Numbered from the stretch's first letter, positions 43,917-54,431 are shown. The stretch is DNA of 61,596 bases from a candidate division LCP-89 bacterium (GCA_025774555.1 JALGVT010000015.1:1-61596), one strand, 5' to 3'. Notes: generated by a model not told the origin, from the letters alone. A program made the numbers and translations.

Positions 43917-46663
43917 GGCACGGTTATAGTATGCGATCCACTCTCCTGATCTGCTTTCTGGCAATAACCCTGATTCTGCCCCGGCTGTCCCATTCCGGAG
44001 GCAAAGAGGATTGGCCCCCCTGGAATCCCAAGAACCCGCCGCGCGGCATCGACGTATCCAACATTGCCCGAACCAACCGAACTCACCGTAAAGGCAATCT
44101 CTGGCTGACCGTAACCAACTGGGGTTTCTTCGGCAACTTCGCGCAATCTTCCACCCGAGCCTTTGAAGACCCGGAATTCCCCGGTCTCTGGGCTCCACAG
44201 TGCGAATATCCGGGCAATTCAGACGTACAATACCTCTATCAGGGCGGATTGTGGGTTGGCGCTCTCGTTCAGGAAGGCGGTTTCGAGTTTCCACGGGTCT
44301 CAATCGGCACCGCGGGATGGGTGGAAGGTCATGAGTTCCAGCCGGGAGAATGGGGCGGGCTGCCGATTGAAGAACACGGTATCCGTGAAAGATCTTCTAT
44401 CCCCAATTCGATCAACCGGCTGGGTGACATGGTCTATGATCCTGAAGCTATCGGTGAACAGGATTTCATAGCAGTTTATACCGATACTCTTACCGAATCG
44501 TTCTGGATACAGAATGACGTGGTCGATGGAACGCATTTCCCACTGGGCATCCGCATAGAACAACGATCCTATTCATGGTCGTATAATTACGCACAGGAAT
44601 TCATCTTAATTGATTATACCATCAGCAATATCGCCTCCAATTTCCTGAAAAACTTCTACGTCGGATTGTACATCGACTGCGACGTCGGCTGGGAGGGAGA
44701 AGCCCGACCGCAGGACGACGATATCTGCGGCTTCCAGAGATGGTACTATTACGACCGCATTCTTCCCGATGGATCGACTATTCCTGATTCGCTGATCATC
44801 AACACCGCCTGGATTGCAGATAATGACGGCAGACCGCTGGAAGTTGAATCCGGATCCGATTTCACCTGTCCTGCTGTAACCGGAGTGCGCGTGGTTCGAG
44901 CCCCTAACCCCCGCCTGCGCACCTCTTTCAACTGGTGGATACGAAACGACAATCCCGACCTTGATTATGGACCTGCGTGGTTAGACGATGGCTCTGAAGG
45001 CGATTGGACTGCCACCTTTGGAACGCCGGTGGGAGATGCTCGCAAGTACTTCGTGCTTTCCAACGGCGAATTCGATTTCGATCAGGTCTATGTCAACGAC
45101 GCCGATTGGATTGCGGCAAATCCGCAGCTAATCAGAGACGCTGAAAATCCTGATATCATTCTGAAAACCCATGATTGGAGAATCGAAGCGAACAATGACC
45201 TTGCCACTGATCTCGCCAACGGTTATGACACGCGCTATATGATATCCTGGGGCCCTCTGGGAATTTACGATCATACTGATGATCTGGGTAATGACATTTA
45301 CCGCTTGAATCCGGGCGAAGAATTCCACATGACCGTAGCCTACATAGCAGGCGCCGCTTTCCACCGGGTGCAGGATCCCCAGAACAATCCAGACAATATC
45401 GATCCCGACAAGTTTAACTTCGGCAATTTGCGTTATAATTCCGCCTGGGCTGCGAGAGTCTATGACAATGAGATGATAGACACGAATGGCGATGGCTGGT
45501 ATGGCGAAGACGTCGGAACAGACGGTTTGTACTCTAAAGACGTCGGTGATACCGTTTACCACTTCGGCATTTACCAGGGCATTTACGGAGGTCCTGACCC
45601 CGATGGCACAGAGCGTAATGGAAAACTTGATGAAGGCGAAGATGAAATTTGGCGTCCTGAATTCATCTATGATGACAGGTACGGCGAACTTAATATCGGA
45701 TATATGCGCTTCAACAATGTCCTGGATCCCGGGGACGGTATTCCCGATTTCAGAGGACCACCGCCGCCGCCCATTCCCGAACTTTCATACAGTCTCAGGG
45801 AAGATGCCGTTTTACTGCACTGGAAAAATAATGCCGAAGACCCCGGATACTACGATCCATTCTCCGGAGCGCAGGACTTTGAAGGCTACCGAATTTATGT
45901 ATCGAACTCCGGCTTGGAAAACGACTACGAACTGTTAGCCGACTTCGATGTGGTCGATTTCGCCTATTTCTCGCTTAACGACTCTCTTGCCACCCACCCC
46001 GACACGCGCACTGGCGCGCCAGCAGATACGACGATAGAATTTCAGACATATTACCGCCAGCCCTTCGGACAGAACACCGGTTTGGAGGCAATCGAAGAAA
46101 CGGATTCAACGTATAGCTTTATCATTCAGAATGCACAACCTGGATTCCCCAGGTATTATTCCGTGACGTCATACGATTACGGCGATCCGAAATCGGGAAC
46201 GGAGCCGTTGGAAACTGCCAGGAACGCCAATGCCGTCTATGCCGCGCCCTCGGGTAATCCAGATAACCAGGTTACCGTAGTTCCAAATCCATATCGGGCC
46301 TACCTTGATTATACTCAGACATACTTAGGCGGTCTGTCATGGGAAAATCAGAACGACGGCACGCCGCAGTTCTTTCCGCAGACCGATCGGAGAATAGACT
46401 TCGTCAATTTACCGGCTGAGTGCTTGATTCGCGTTTATACCGTGTCGGGTGATCTTGTTGTGATTGTCCCGCATTCATCCATAGAAATCAACGTTATCGG
46501 AGACGCTAACCTGCAATGGACCAGTCTGAACTCGGAAAGCTGGGATCTGAACAGCCGCAACGGACAGCAGGTCGTAAGCGGGATTTACTTCTTCAGTGTG
46601 GAAGATTTGACGCCCGGTAATAAAGGCAAAATATCAACCGGAAAATTCGTCATTATCAGGTAA
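43913..46663 (+). CDS. Large secreted protein with fibronectin-III-like and sorting-type C-terminus
   Basis: This 916-aa exported protein has a signal peptide (STLLICFLAITLILPRLSHS). The body has the repeated aromatic and Asp/Gly-rich beta style common in FCB secreted proteins (QYLYQGGLWVGALVQEGG, FYVGLYIDCDVGWEG). A fibronectin-III-like domain lies at about 620-780 (FEGYRIYVSNSG). The C-terminal part (VVPNPYRAYLDY ... VVSGIYFFSVEDLTPGNKGKI ending VIIR) resembles a T9SS type A sorting domain. No catalytic motif is seen. It is coupled to the vanZ-like gene by a 4-bp overlap. Confidence 0.88.
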   Translation: MRHGYSMRSTLLICFLAITLILPRLSHSGGKEDWPPWNPKNPPRGIDVSNIARTNRTHRKGNLWLTVTNWGFFGNFAQSSTRAFEDPEFPGLWAPQCEYPGNSDVQYLYQGGLWVGALVQEGGFEFPRVSIGTAGWVEGHEFQPGEWGGLPIEEHGIRERSSIPNSINRLGDMVYDPEAIGEQDFIAVYTDTLTESFWIQNDVVDGTHFPLGIRIEQRSYSWSYNYAQEFILIDYTISNIASNFLKNFYVGLYIDCDVGWEGEARPQDDDICGFQRWYYYDRILPDGSTIPDSLIINTAWIADNDGRPLEVESGSDFTCPAVTGVRVVRAPNPRLRTSFNWWIRNDNPDLDYGPAWLDDGSEGDWTATFGTPVGDARKYFVLSNGEFDFDQVYVNDADWIAANPQLIRDAENPDIILKTHDWRIEANNDLATDLANGYDTRYMISWGPLGIYDHTDDLGNDIYRLNPGEEFHMTVAYIAGAAFHRVQDPQNNPDNIDPDKFNFGNLRYNSAWAARVYDNEMIDTNGDGWYGEDVGTDGLYSKDVGDTVYHFGIYQGIYGGPDPDGTERNGKLDEGEDEIWRPEFIYDDRYGELNIGYMRFNNVLDPGDGIPDFRGPPPPPIPELSYSLREDAVLLHWKNNAEDPGYYDPFSGAQDFEGYRIYVSNSGLENDYELLADFDVVDFAYFSLNDSLATHPDTRTGAPADTTIEFQTYYRQPFGQNTGLEAIEETDSTYSFIIQNAQPGFPRYYSVTSYDYGDPKSGTEPLETARNANAVYAAPSGNPDNQVTVVPNPYRAYLDYTQTYLGGLSWENQNDGTPQFFPQTDRRIDFVNLPAECLIRVYTVSGDLVVIVPHSSIEINVIGDANLQWTSLNSESWDLNSRNGQQVVSGIYFFSVEDLTPGNKGKISTGKFVIIR

Positions 46664-46675
46664 TCATTTCATAAT

Positions 46676-47140
46676 ATGGATCGAAAACCGGAGATCACTT
46701 ATCACTGGCACGCGTATAACCAGTTAAGTATAGATCAGTTGTACGATATTCTACGGCTCAGGCAGGAGGTTTTCATTGTCGAACAGAATTGTCCTTACCT
46801 TGATATCGACGATCTGGACCAGCATTCATGGCATCTCTCAGGGATTGACGAAGAGGGACGATTGGCTGCCTATCTTCGTCTGACGCTGCCTGAATATAAG
46901 TACAAAGAACCTGCAATCGGCAGAGTGATTACGCGCCGGGACGTGCGCGGCACTGGTGTGGGTCGCGACCTGCTGAACAGGGGTATCTATAAATGCAGTC
47001 AACTCTTTCCGCATGCGGGAATCAGAATTTCTGCGCAGGTCAACGCTGAAGGATTCTATCAAAGCCTCGGATTTGAACCGGTATCAGATCCCTATGATGA
47101 GGATGGAATTCCGCATATTTCAATGTTAATTAAACCTTAA
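46676..47140 (+). CDS. GNAT acetyltransferase, ElaA-like
   Basis: The 154-aa protein matches ElaA: ITYHWHAYNQLSIDQLYDILRLRQEVFIVEQNCPY is the family N-terminus, followed by DDLDQHSWHL, AYLRL, the acetyl-CoA loop IGRVITRRDVRGTGVGRDLL, and ISAQVNAEGFYQSLGF with EDGIPHISM at the end. The substrate is unknown. It lies 12 bp after the secreted protein gene. Confidence 0.92.
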   Translation: MDRKPEITYHWHAYNQLSIDQLYDILRLRQEVFIVEQNCPYLDIDDLDQHSWHLSGIDEEGRLAAYLRLTLPEYKYKEPAIGRVITRRDVRGTGVGRDLLNRGIYKCSQLFPHAGIRISAQVNAEGFYQSLGFEPVSDPYDEDGIPHISMLIKP

Positions 47141-47163
47141 TCCAATATTAGCAGTAAAATTCA

Positions 47164-48003
47164 ATGCATCATAAGAAGGCATTTAAGCGAGTTCTTTTGT
47201 GGGTTGGATCCGCCCTCATTTTTAACTTCGGAGTGCTCTATTTCCTGGGACAGGAAAAAGCTCTGGAGTTTTTCACAGGATATGTCATCGAATATAGTCT
47301 CTCGGTGGACAATCTTTTCGTGTTCATCATGATTTTCGGTTATTTCGGCGTGTCCGACCGTCAGCAGCATAAAGCGCTGAATTGGGGCATCATGGGCGCT
47401 ATCTTCTTCCGTATGCTGTTTGTGCTCTTTGGTATAACCCTGATTCATCATTTTCATGAAGTTATCTACGCTTTCGCAGCGCTGCTTCTCTGGAGCGCAT
47501 ACAAGATGGCTTTCGCCAAGGATAAACAGTTACAGCCGGAGAAAATCCCGCTGGTGCGCGCAATTCGAAAGATCATGCCGGTTACACCGGATTATGTCGG
47601 AGATCGTTTCTTTCACAGGTCAAAATCGGGGTTAATGGCAACACCGCTCCTGATTGTTGTTTTAGTCGTTGAAAGCTCGGACATCATGTTCGCGATAGAT
47701 TCGATACCTGCCATTCTGGCAATCACTCAGGATCCATTTATCGTCATCACCTCGAATGTTTTCGCCATATTGGGGCTGCGATCACTCTACTTCCTGCTGG
47801 CAGGCATTATGAAAATATTTCGATTTCTCAAGCATGGCGTGGCGGTTATCTTAGCTTTCGTGGGTTTAAAGATGCTCTTGATGGATATCTATCATATATC
47901 GACGTCAGTTTCTCTGATAACAATCATAGTAATCCTCACAAGTTCAATTCTACTGTCTCGTCTGATAAATGAGAATAGCGCCAATAACTCAGGGCAGCGT
48001 TAA
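47164..48003 (+). CDS. TerC family integral membrane protein
   Basis: The 279-aa protein has seven or more hydrophobic segments and the TerC signature acidic residues in transmembrane positions: EYSLSVDNLFVFIMIFGYF, and VVLVVESSDIMFAIDSIPAILAIT. Such proteins are named from tellurite resistance; characterised relatives (Alx, MeeF/MeeY) export manganese, including to exoenzymes. Here metal export is a reasonable inference. It lies 23 bp after the elaA-like gene. Confidence 0.94.
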   Translation: MHHKKAFKRVLLWVGSALIFNFGVLYFLGQEKALEFFTGYVIEYSLSVDNLFVFIMIFGYFGVSDRQQHKALNWGIMGAIFFRMLFVLFGITLIHHFHEVIYAFAALLLWSAYKMAFAKDKQLQPEKIPLVRAIRKIMPVTPDYVGDRFFHRSKSGLMATPLLIVVLVVESSDIMFAIDSIPAILAITQDPFIVITSNVFAILGLRSLYFLLAGIMKIFRFLKHGVAVILAFVGLKMLLMDIYHISTSVSLITIIVILTSSILLSRLINENSANNSGQR

Positions 48004-48022
48004 GTAAAGTCGAAAATGAGTC

Positions 48023-48051
48023 TTGATAATTAAAAAAGCAATACTTAAATT
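48023..48051 (+). promoter_or_regulatory. Promoter of kbl
   Basis: TTGATA (48023-48028), a 17-bp spacer and TAAATT (48046-48051), 33 bp before the GTG start of kbl. Confidence 0.6.
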
Positions 48052-48083
48052 AAAGCCTTGTTGAACAATATAGGAGAAACATC

Positions 48084-49268
48084 GTGTACGGTAAAATGAA
48101 AGAGTTTTTAGCCGGTGAGCTTGATGGCATTCGAGCCGCCGGACTGTATAAAGATGAACGAGTAATTCAATCACCGCAGGGAGCGAACATACAGGTAAAA
48201 GGTAAGGGAGTGCTGAACTTCTGCGCCAATAACTATTTAGGTCTGTCATCGCATCCAAAGGTAATTGAAGCGGCTCACAAAACGCTGGATGACTGGGGCT
48301 TCGGGTTGTCCTCAGTCAGATTTATTTGCGGAACGCAGGAGATCCATAAAGAATTGGAACGCAAGTTGGCAGAGTTCCTTAAAATGGATGATTCTATCCT
48401 GTACGCCGCCTGCTTTGACGCTAACGGCGGAGTATTCGAACCGTTCCTGAATCAGGAATGTTCCGTTATTACGGACGCGCTTAATCACGCCTCCATTATA
48501 GACGGTATAAGGCTGACCAAAGCGAAGCGTTTCATCTATCAACATGCTGATATGGATGATCTGGAAGCGAAACTGAAGGAAGCCCAATCCACGAAGTTCC
48601 GCATGATTGCAACAGATGGTGTTTTCTCAATGGATGGGCATATCGCCAATCTGAGCGATATCTGCGCTCTCGCTGAAAAATATGACTCCCTCGTCCTGGT
48701 AGATGATTCCCATGCCACCGGATTTGTCGGTAAGACCGGCAGAGGCACTCCCGAACATTGCGGAGTTCAGGATCGCGTTGATATCATCACTACCACATTC
48801 GGCAAGGCTTTGGGCGGCGCATCAGGCGGCGCCACCATCGGTCACAGCGAAATGATCGAACTGCTTCGTCAGCGCAGCCGACCCTACCTCTTCTCGAATA
48901 CACTGGCTCCATCGGTAGCCGGAGCAACCATAGCCGTCCTCGATCTGCTCTCCGAGACGACCGATCTGCGCGATAAACTTGAAGGGAGCACCAAATACTT
49001 CAGGGAAGGTTTAACCGGGCTTGGCTACGACATCAAACCCGGCGTTCATCCCATCGTCCCCATCATGCTCTATGACGCCAAACCGGCAGTCGATCTCGCT
49101 TCAAAGTTGTTAGCGGAAGGCATCTATGTTATTGCTTTCTCCTTCCCCGTGGTGCCCAAAGGGCAGGCTCGCATCCGGGTGCAGATTTCAGCGGCGCACG
49201 AAAAAGCAGACCTCGACCGCGCTCTTGAAGCATTCGGGAAAGTTGGGAAAGAGCTGGGCATAATATAG
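48084..49268 (+). CDS. kbl: Glycine C-acetyltransferase (2-amino-3-ketobutyrate CoA ligase)
   Basis: This PLP enzyme of the alpha-oxoamine synthase family converts 2-amino-3-ketobutyrate and CoA to glycine and acetyl-CoA in threonine breakdown. The 394-aa sequence follows the E. coli enzyme closely: [45 protein letters not shown]-type segment, [11 protein letters not shown], and the PLP lysine in [16 protein letters not shown] start with AGGAG before it. No threonine dehydrogenase gene is adjacent. Confidence 0.95.
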   Translation: MYGKMKEFLAGELDGIRAAGLYKDERVIQSPQGANIQVKGKGVLNFCANNYLGLSSHPKVIEAAHKTLDDWGFGLSSVRFICGTQEIHKELERKLAEFLKMDDSILYAACFDANGGVFEPFLNQECSVITDALNHASIIDGIRLTKAKRFIYQHADMDDLEAKLKEAQSTKFRMIATDGVFSMDGHIANLSDICALAEKYDSLVLVDDSHATGFVGKTGRGTPEHCGVQDRVDIITTTFGKALGGASGGATIGHSEMIELLRQRSRPYLFSNTLAPSVAGATIAVLDLLSETTDLRDKLEGSTKYFREGLTGLGYDIKPGVHPIVPIMLYDAKPAVDLASKLLAEGIYVIAFSFPVVPKGQARIRVQISAAHEKADLDRALEAFGKVGKELGII

Positions 49269-49323
49269 AAGCACAGAATTTTTGCTCAGGAGGGATACGC
49301 TTCGTCGTGTCCTATTCAAAAAG

Positions 49324-49465
49324 GGTTGTCCCAAAACAAAGCATTTAAGTCATTGCGAGGAACATAGTGACGAAGCAAACTCATGTATATTATAGCATTG
49401 GAGATTGTTTCGACCCAATGAATTGGGTCTCGCAATGACCGTCAATAGACTTTTAGAACAGTCCC
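49324..49465. repeat. Inverted-repeat element upstream of the secreted peptidase
   Basis: The element begins GGGTTGTCCCAAAAC and ends TTTTAGAACAGTCCC, partly complementary. Inside is a second inverted repeat: GTCATTGCGAGG...GACGAAGCAA against TTGTTTCGACCC...CTCGCAATGAC (about 49350-49440). A related element sits on the other side of the peptidase at 51057-51192. Confidence 0.65.
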
Positions 49466-49523
49466 ATTCGAGTTCAAATATAAAAAACGTAAATAATAGC
49501 TAATATAACCATACGGAGGAAAC

Positions 49524-51035
49524 ATGAAAAGCTTATGGCTGACTGTTGCGTTTTGTCTTTTAATGACGGGCGCTATCTTTGCCGCTGATGAACCGGTGGC
49601 TGGATCAGTCACTGAAGAGATGATAACGAAATTGCAGGATACACCGGCGCCAGACGCCCAAGCACAGCGATTAATCGACGCTGTGATTCACAATCCGGTC
49701 AGGGATATCGCCATCAACAAAGCGGTCTTTAAAGATCACAGCCCTTATTTCTCTCATGAAATTGAAACCGGCAAAATAACGGATCAGAAGAGCACCGGAA
49801 GATGCTGGCTCTACGCTGGTTTGAACATCTTAAGACCCACTGTAATCGATAAAATCGACGATCAGAGTTTCGAGTTCTCACAAAACTACCTTTTCTTCTG
49901 GGATAAAATAGAGAAGGCGAATACCTTCCTCGAAAAGGTGATCGAGAGACGCAAACTCGACGTCCGTGATGAGGATTTTCAGCGCCTGCTCGGCAATCCG
50001 GTTGGCGATGGCGGCTGGTGGGAATATTTCGCCAATTTGATCGACAAATACGGCGTTGTCCCGGCATCGGCTATGCCTGAAACGCGCAGCACTAAAACCT
50101 CCCGCATGATGGATAGAATTATCACCTATCAGCTTCGGGAATTCGCTGCTGAATTGCGAGATATGTCCGATAAAGGCGCTTCCGTTGAGAAACTTCGCAA
50201 GAAAAAGGAAGAATACCTGATGGAAGTTTATCATATTCTGACTTACCACCTCGGAACGCCTCCGACCGAATTCACTTATCGTTACAAATCTTCAGTCGAT
50301 GAAGAGAAGAAAACCGCTGAACTGGTTCGCGTAATCAATGCGGTCACCAATGGCGGCGGCAGCGGTTTCACTGAAACCGAAGCCTTAAAAGAGATGGCGG
50401 AAGATAAAGTGAGTGTATATACCACCTATACGCCGCAATCCTTCGCAGAAGAATATGTCTCCGCCGAACTTGACGACTACGTCGTTCTGGGCAACGACCC
50501 GTCCCGCGAAATGAACCGCCGGTATATCATCGAAAATGACCGCAATATTTTCGAAGTGGGCGAATCCGGCTATGTCAATGTCACGATTGAGGATATGAAG
50601 CTCGCCTGTCTGCAATCAGTGCTTTCCGATGATCCTGTCTGGTTCGGAGCGGACGTTGCTGAACAGCGCGAGAACGGACAGGGCATTATGAACGCTGAAC
50701 TTTACAAATATAATGATATCTACGGCATTACCAGCGAGTTCACCAAGGCTGACAGAATGCTCTATCAGACTGAGGCGACCAATCATGCCATGGTTTTCAT
50801 CGGAGTAGATCTCGTTGAAGACAAACCGATCAAGTGGAAAGTCGAAAATAGTTGGGGCAACGACGTAGGAGACGGCGGTTTCTATAGCATGTATAACAAC
50901 TGGTTCGATGAATACGTCATTCAGGCAATCATCAACAAAAAGTATCTGCCGCAGCGCATACTTGACATCCTGGATACCAAACCTATCCTGATTGAAGAGC
51001 ATGAATTCATCGCCAAAATGAAGATGATTAAGTAG
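49524..51035 (+). CDS. Secreted C1B cysteine aminopeptidase (bleomycin hydrolase/PepC family)
   Basis: The 503-aa protein belongs to papain family C1B. The catalytic residues are C94 (DQKSTGRCWLYAGLN), H421 (ATNHAMVFIGVD) and N442 (KVENSWGNDVGDGGF). Characterised PepC and bleomycin hydrolases are cytosolic hexamers with their active sites inside a barrel; this one has a clear signal peptide (LWLTVAFCLLMTGAIFAA), so it acts outside the cytoplasm. The C-terminus ends AKMKMIK, beyond the usual self-compartmentalising tail. GGAGG precedes the ATG. It stands alone between two related inverted-repeat elements. Confidence 0.94.
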   Translation: MKSLWLTVAFCLLMTGAIFAADEPVAGSVTEEMITKLQDTPAPDAQAQRLIDAVIHNPVRDIAINKAVFKDHSPYFSHEIETGKITDQKSTGRCWLYAGLNILRPTVIDKIDDQSFEFSQNYLFFWDKIEKANTFLEKVIERRKLDVRDEDFQRLLGNPVGDGGWWEYFANLIDKYGVVPASAMPETRSTKTSRMMDRIITYQLREFAAELRDMSDKGASVEKLRKKKEEYLMEVYHILTYHLGTPPTEFTYRYKSSVDEEKKTAELVRVINAVTNGGGSGFTETEALKEMAEDKVSVYTTYTPQSFAEEYVSAELDDYVVLGNDPSREMNRRYIIENDRNIFEVGESGYVNVTIEDMKLACLQSVLSDDPVWFGADVAEQRENGQGIMNAELYKYNDIYGITSEFTKADRMLYQTEATNHAMVFIGVDLVEDKPIKWKVENSWGNDVGDGGFYSMYNNWFDEYVIQAIINKKYLPQRILDILDTKPILIEEHEFIAKMKMIK

Positions 51036-51056
51036 GATCGCTGTATATTCAGAAGA

Positions 51057-51192
51057 GGTTGTCGCATAAGTGTCACTCTGAGCGAAGCGAAGAGTCTCAC
51101 ACTATTCTTAAGCATGGAATAAATAAGAGATTCTTCGCTCTCCCGGCTTTCCGGGAGGCTCAGAATGACATTACCAGTTTTGAGACAGCCCC
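51057..51192. repeat. Inverted-repeat element downstream of the secreted peptidase
   Basis: It begins GGTTGTCGCATAAG and ends TTTTGAGACAGCCCC. Inside, GTCACTCTGAGCGAAGCGAA then GAGTCTCA pairs with GAGATTCTTCGCT...CTCAGAATGACA. Overall layout and ends resemble the element at 49324-49465. Confidence 0.65.
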
Positions 51193-51273
51193 ATCGCAGA
51201 TGGAGGACAGACATTCCTGTCTGTCAGTAAAAATTCTCTTCAAGCAGAGAATCGACATTACCACACAGAGAAA

Positions 51274-52836
51274 ATGCAGTTAAATCCGCTAAACAACCCT
51301 TTTACTTCCGCTGATTTAAAGCAGCTAAAGAAGCACGGCATATCGCTGGATAAAGCGATAGATCAGTTAAATACGCTGCGCGCCGGAATCCCTCATGCCA
51401 TTCTCGACCGACCCTGCACCATCGGCGACGGCATCCAGGTAATAAACAAAACGGACGCTGAAAAATATCTGATGTTGTTTAACCGCGCGTCATCTGAGGG
51501 TAGGGTATCTAAGTTTATCCCTGCGTCGGGCGCGGCGACGCGCATGTTCAAGGAACTGCTGACTCTATATGGGAAACGAGAAGAGATAACGCTTGATGGG
51601 TTACGCTTGATAGCAACAGATGCTGGCTCAGCGCTGGAGTTTTTTGAAAATATCGAGCGTTTCGCCTTTTATGATGAACTGAAAGCAAGCCTTGATGATG
51701 ATGGATATTCTATCGCCAGCCTTATCAAGAAGGGTGATCTGAGGATCATCTTAAAGCAATTATTCGCCGCTGATAAGTTGAATTACGCCCTCCTGCCCAA
51801 AGGCTTGATTCCATTTCACAGATATACTGACCACATTCGCACACCTTTTGACGAACAGCTTTATGAAGCTTCTCTTCTCAATCTTGGCGGTAATGTAAAA
51901 ACAGGCGTTCATTTTACCTTGTCTGAGGAATGTTTTTCGCAGATTGAAGAACATTTAAAGAGCGCGATCGAAGAGAATCAATATTCATCACTTAAGGTTC
52001 TGCTTTCAACGCAAAAACCTTCCACCGATACTATCGCCAGTGATCTCGAAGGAAATCCCTTTCGCAATCAGGACGGTTCGCTGCTGATCCGTCCTTCCGG
52101 GCATGGAGCTTTGATAGAAAACCTGAACGATTTCGACGGCGATATCGTCTTAATCAAGAACATTGACAATGTCGTTCCTGAAGATAGAATCGCTGACACT
52201 ATCCACTATTCCAAGCTGCTGGTGGGATACCTTGCCGAGCTTCAGGATGAAATATTCAGTCGCATTAAGCAATTGACCAAACCGGACGTTTCATCCAAAG
52301 ATATTGATAAGATTGCTGAATTTTGCCGAGAACGCATCGCAATCACTCTGCCCGAACCCGATTGGAATGGTTGGTCGATCACTGCAAAAGCTGAGTTCCT
52401 CGCCGGACGGTTGAATCGTCCGCTGCGCGTCTGCGGAATGGTGAAGAATACCGGCGAACCGGGTGGCGGTCCTTTCTGGATTAAGCAGAAAGACAGCTCG
52501 GTTTCACAGCAGATCGTGGAGACCTCGCAGATCGATCACGATGATAGTGAACAGAACAAGATATTGGGTACATCGACGCATTTCAATCCGGTTTTCATAG
52601 CCTGCGGAATCAGGGATTACCAGGGACACCCCTTCAATCTACTCGAATTTGTCGATCCGGAAACCGGCTTCATTTCGACGAAATCCAAAGACGGTAAAAA
52701 ATTGAAAGCGCTGGAACTGCCGGGTCTCTGGAACGGATCGATGGCTAAGTGGAATACGATCTTCATCGAAGCGCCGATCAGCATCCTGAATCCGGTTAAA
52801 ACGGTGAATGATCTGTTAAGGGAGGAGCATCGGTAG
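51274..52836 (+). CDS. DUF4301 family protein
   Basis: The 520-aa protein fits DUF4301, a family I know mostly from Bacteroidota and relatives: FTSADLKQLKKHGISLDKAIDQL near the start, then VSKFIPASGAATRMFKELL, a nucleotidyltransferase-like loop in character, and later SGHGALIENLNDFDGDIVLIKNIDNV and NRPLRVCGMVKNTGEPGGGPFW. The glycine-rich parts suggest a sugar or nucleotide-binding fold, but no activity is established to my knowledge. It has no signal peptide, so it is cytosolic. The upstream gap is a repeat element. Confidence 0.88.
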   Translation: MQLNPLNNPFTSADLKQLKKHGISLDKAIDQLNTLRAGIPHAILDRPCTIGDGIQVINKTDAEKYLMLFNRASSEGRVSKFIPASGAATRMFKELLTLYGKREEITLDGLRLIATDAGSALEFFENIERFAFYDELKASLDDDGYSIASLIKKGDLRIILKQLFAADKLNYALLPKGLIPFHRYTDHIRTPFDEQLYEASLLNLGGNVKTGVHFTLSEECFSQIEEHLKSAIEENQYSSLKVLLSTQKPSTDTIASDLEGNPFRNQDGSLLIRPSGHGALIENLNDFDGDIVLIKNIDNVVPEDRIADTIHYSKLLVGYLAELQDEIFSRIKQLTKPDVSSKDIDKIAEFCRERIAITLPEPDWNGWSITAKAEFLAGRLNRPLRVCGMVKNTGEPGGGPFWIKQKDSSVSQQIVETSQIDHDDSEQNKILGTSTHFNPVFIACGIRDYQGHPFNLLEFVDPETGFISTKSKDGKKLKALELPGLWNGSMAKWNTIFIEAPISILNPVKTVNDLLREEHR

Positions 52837-53095
52837 AGGAGCTTTTATGTGAACCACAAGCGGGAAGATTGGCTCTGGTAAAGTAGTTGCGGATTGCGAG
52901 TTACTGGTTGCGAGTCGGGGCGTTGTTAGCATCGCCCATTTTTTATTTAGGCTGCTTTCCTGTATTAACAGATTTGTCGTAATTTGAGTGAATTCTCTGA
53001 TTTCCTGGAGTGCGCTAAGCACGGAAGCAGTACATATTTGACCGCCATAACTGTGTGTCCGCCAGATATGGCAGGTATTAGGAGTTAGAAAATAG

Positions 53096-53220
53096 TGGAT
53101 CACAGATGACACGGATTTTATTGGATTACGCGGATTACATTTGGTGATAGAGATAGGCTGTTGTATATAATATAATACAGCGCTTGGGTGGAAGTCAAGA
53201 GATATGTATGGTATATTGTA
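53096..53220. repeat. Composite GGATT/AT-rich element, copy 3
   Basis: GGATTACGCGGATTACA is followed by TTTGGTG, the core TGTATATAATATAATACA (53162-53179), then GTCAAGAGATATG. It shares the order of parts with 29880-30000. Confidence 0.75.
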
Positions 53221-53299
53221 CAGCGAGTGTTTTTGGATTAAACCGAGACATCAAGCTGTCCCAGCTACCTGCGCTCTTAATTTCTCCCCAACTTCCCGC

Positions 53300-53328
53300 T
53301 TGCCTTCGCAATATTTCTTCCTTATATT
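53300..53328 (+). promoter_or_regulatory. Promoter of glnS
   Basis: TTGCCT (53300-53305), a 17-bp spacer and TATATT (53323-53328), 41 bp before the ATG of glnS. Confidence 0.6.
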
Positions 53329-53369
53329 TACGTCCTGAATATCAAATGATCCCTAATCCCTGAGAAAAC

Positions 53370-54431
53370 ATGTCCAACGAAACAACCGAAAAATCACACT
53401 TTATCCGCAATATCATCTTAGATGACATCGCCAGAGGCAAAAACGACGGCAGAATTCACACCCGCTTTCCGCCGGAACCGAACGGTTACCTGCATATAGG
53501 TCACGCCAAAGCTATCTGTGTAAATTACGGCATGGCAGAGGAATTTGGCGGTAAATACAACCTCCGCTTCGACGACACCAACCCGGTCAAGGAAGAACAG
53601 GAGTACATCGACGCCATCACCGAAGATATTCGGTGGCTGGGCTTCGACTGGGAAGATCGTCTCTACTTCGCATCGGATTATTTCGAGCAGTTATATCAGT
53701 GGGCTGTCAAGCTGATCCAGGACGGCAAAGCCTACGTCTGTGATCTCAGCGCCGACCAGATCAGACAGACACGCGGCACTCTAACCGAACCGGGGCAGGA
53801 TAGCCCCTACCGCAGCCGCTCTGTTGAAGAGAATCTTGATCTGTTCGAGCGAATGAAAAAGGGCGAGTTTCCCGATGGTTCGAGAACACTGCGAGCTAAA
53901 ATCGACATGGCTGCCGGAAACCTGAACATGCGCGATCCAGTGCTTTACCGCATCCTGCACGCCGAACATCCACGCACCGGCTGCGACTGGTGCATCTATC
54001 CGATGTACGACTGGGCGCACGGGCAATCCGATTCCATTGAAAGGATCACGCATTCTTTGTGTTCGATCGAATTTGAAGATCACCGACCGCTGTACGACTG
54101 GTGTCTCGACCAGCTCGGCGTATTCCACCCGCGACAGATCGAATTCGCGCGGCTGAATATTTCGCATACCATCCTCTCCAAGCGCAAGCTGATGAGATTG
54201 GTCTCCGAAGGATACGTCAGCGGCTGGAATGACCCGCGTCTCCTGACCCTCTGCGGACTGCGCCGGCGTGGCTACACACCCGGATCGATACGCGCTTTCT
54301 GTGACAGGATAGGCGTAGCCAAGAAGGACAGCATAGTTGACCTCGCGCTGCTCGAACACTGCATCAGGGAAGACCTGAATAAAACAGCGCCGCGTTTCAT
54401 GGCGGTGCTGCGACCCTTGAAAGTGCCTTGA
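53370..54431 (+). CDS. glnS: Glutaminyl-tRNA synthetase, N-terminal catalytic part (frame broken)
   Basis: This contains the Rossmann catalytic domain with the HIGH motif ([18 protein letters not shown]), [33 protein letters not shown], and the KMSKS-type motif in [12 protein letters not shown]. It ends prematurely at residue 353 just after [11 protein letters not shown] perfect 11-bp tandem duplication at 54415-54436 shifts the frame there. Removing one copy joins this part to the next frame to give a normal GlnRS of 561 aa (the E. coli protein has 554). As it stands, the product lacks the anticodon-binding domain. Confidence 0.93.
   Translation: MSNETTEKSHFIRNIILDDIARGKNDGRIHTRFPPEPNGYLHIGHAKAICVNYGMAEEFGGKYNLRFDDTNPVKEEQEYIDAITEDIRWLGFDWEDRLYFASDYFEQLYQWAVKLIQDGKAYVCDLSADQIRQTRGTLTEPGQDSPYRSRSVEENLDLFERMKKGEFPDGSRTLRAKIDMAAGNLNMRDPVLYRILHAEHPRTGCDWCIYPMYDWAHGQSDSIERITHSLCSIEFEDHRPLYDWCLDQLGVFHPRQIEFARLNISHTILSKRKLMRLVSEGYVSGWNDPRLLTLCGLRRRGYTPGSIRAFCDRIGVAKKDSIVDLALLEHCIREDLNKTAPRFMAVLRPLKVP

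Larger units (their letters stand above)
52837..53369. other. Repeat-rich intergenic region before glnS
   Basis: No gene is seen. It contains a GCGAGTTACTGGTTGCGAGT low-complexity stretch (about 52894), a third copy of the composite GGATT/TATATAATATAATACA element (53096-53220) and the glnS promoter. Confidence 0.65.
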
